From: an uncultured Pelagibacteraceae bacterium
Lineage (GTDB): Bacteria; Pseudomonadota; Alphaproteobacteria; Pelagibacterales; Pelagibacteraceae
Length of the DNA stretch: 64,000 bases
Direction: 5' to 3'
Assembly: GCA_902524535.1 (NCBI GenBank)
Contig: CABZDR010000001.1
Coordinates: 124,001 to 188,000, forward strand
Below are positions 63,698 to 64,000 of this stretch, piece after piece. The translations under genes and the position numbers were made by a program. The first letter of the stretch is position 1. Every line of letters starts with the position of its first letter. Below the pieces are notes generated by a model that was not told the DNA's origin, made no database searches, and worked only from the letters and a program-made list of their open reading frames with translations.

Positions 63698-64000
63698 ATG
63701 GATATTAAACAAAATATAAAAACGTTGATTGTTGAAAAACCGCTCAAATTAGATTGTGGTCAGACAATTAATAATTTTCCGTTAGCATATGAAACTTATG
63801 GTTCACTAAATCATGAAAAAGATAATGCGATTTTGGTATTTCATGCTTTAACTGGTGATCAATTTGTAACAGGTATAAATCCAGTGACCAAAAAGGACGG
63901 TTGGTGGTCTTACGCAGTAGGCTCGGGTAAGTCGATAGATACAGATAAATATTTTGTAATCTGTGCAAATGTAATTGGTGGATGTATGGGGTCTTTTGGG
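63698..64000 (+). CDS. metX: Homoserine O-acetyltransferase (N-terminal part)
   Basis: The frame starts at ATG 63698 and runs off the window after 101 codons. It reads [57 protein letters not shown], the N-terminal half of the alpha/beta hydrolase MetX, which activates homoserine for methionine synthesis. The nucleophile serine is beyond the edge. The upstream SAM-II riboswitch is the usual regulator of this gene in this lineage. Confidence 0.94.
   Translation, partial: MDIKQNIKTLIVEKPLKLDCGQTINNFPLAYETYGSLNHEKDNAILVFHALTGDQFVTGINPVTKKDGWWSYAVGSGKSIDTDKYFVICANVIGGCMGSFG

Overview
The window looks like a piece of chromosome from a SAR11-clade alphaproteobacterium (Pelagibacterales). The evidence is the very AT-rich sequence, short or negative intergenic distances, and characteristic neighbourhoods. 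These include a SAM-II riboswitch ahead of metX, ChvI/ChvG next to ahcY, class I lysyl-tRNA synthetase, TIGR01459 HAD-ribF-ileS-lspA-DUF3035, and a RegA/ActR regulator. The assignment is inferred from gene content; no rRNA or tRNA gene is visible. No gene-free stretch exceeds about 245 bases.

Layout. 1-2984: tail of a probable lpxK, a LpxL-type acyltransferase, DUF2093, purD and rsmD. 2981-9405: a tight minus-strand run of a HAD hydrolase, ribF, ileS, lspA, a BamF-like lipoprotein and pgi. 9475-11588: groESL with a heat-shock-type promoter and a terminator. 11589-13630: an accessory-looking pocket with two FkbM-family methyltransferases, short direct repeats and a tiny basic ORF. 13633-20542: typA, a YczE-like membrane protein, a DUF6134-like protein, a renalase-like oxidoreductase and tldE/tldD. 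20631-26106: a DCC protein, a small membrane protein, a lysine-rich coiled-coil protein, cfa, a DapA-superfamily aldolase, a GT9 glycosyltransferase and a membrane J-protein. 26123-31084: oligopeptidase B, hsp20 behind a ROSE-like RNA thermometer, a small lipoprotein, and a purine permease convergent with a purine phosphoribosyltransferase. 31127-39189: DUF1330, alkA, an EamA exporter, msrA, sseA, an RND pump with a reduced adaptor, a lysozyme-like lipoprotein and a VanZ-like protein. 39235-48411: gpmA, then the minus-strand run polA-chvI-chvG-ahcY-tsaE-amgK-murU. 48458-53683: bioY, regA, a polyamine operon (ornithine decarboxylase-like, deoxyhypusine/homospermidine synthase-like, ureohydrolase), a VUT transporter and rpmB. 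53736-63505: pyrD, lysS, trkH, ampG, an NlpC/P60 hydrolase, a TPR-sulfotransferase, tyrA and hisC. 63580-64000: promoter, SAM-II riboswitch and the start of metX.

How the parts fit. Several genes point to cell-wall recovery: AmpG import, a leaderless NlpC/P60 peptidase, and the AmgK/MurU kinase-uridylyltransferase pair for N-acetylmuramate. Proteostasis genes (groESL, hsp20, the J-protein, tldDE, oligopeptidase B) appear in several places, and two of the loci have RpoH-like promoters. Methionine/SAM metabolism appears as metX under SAM control, ahcY and msrA. The most noteworthy regulatory element is the hsp20 leader, whose last hairpin has the ROSE layout with a G-G pair opposite the ribosome-binding site. 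The most unusual protein architecture is the RND adaptor, which appears to lack its alpha-helical hairpin.
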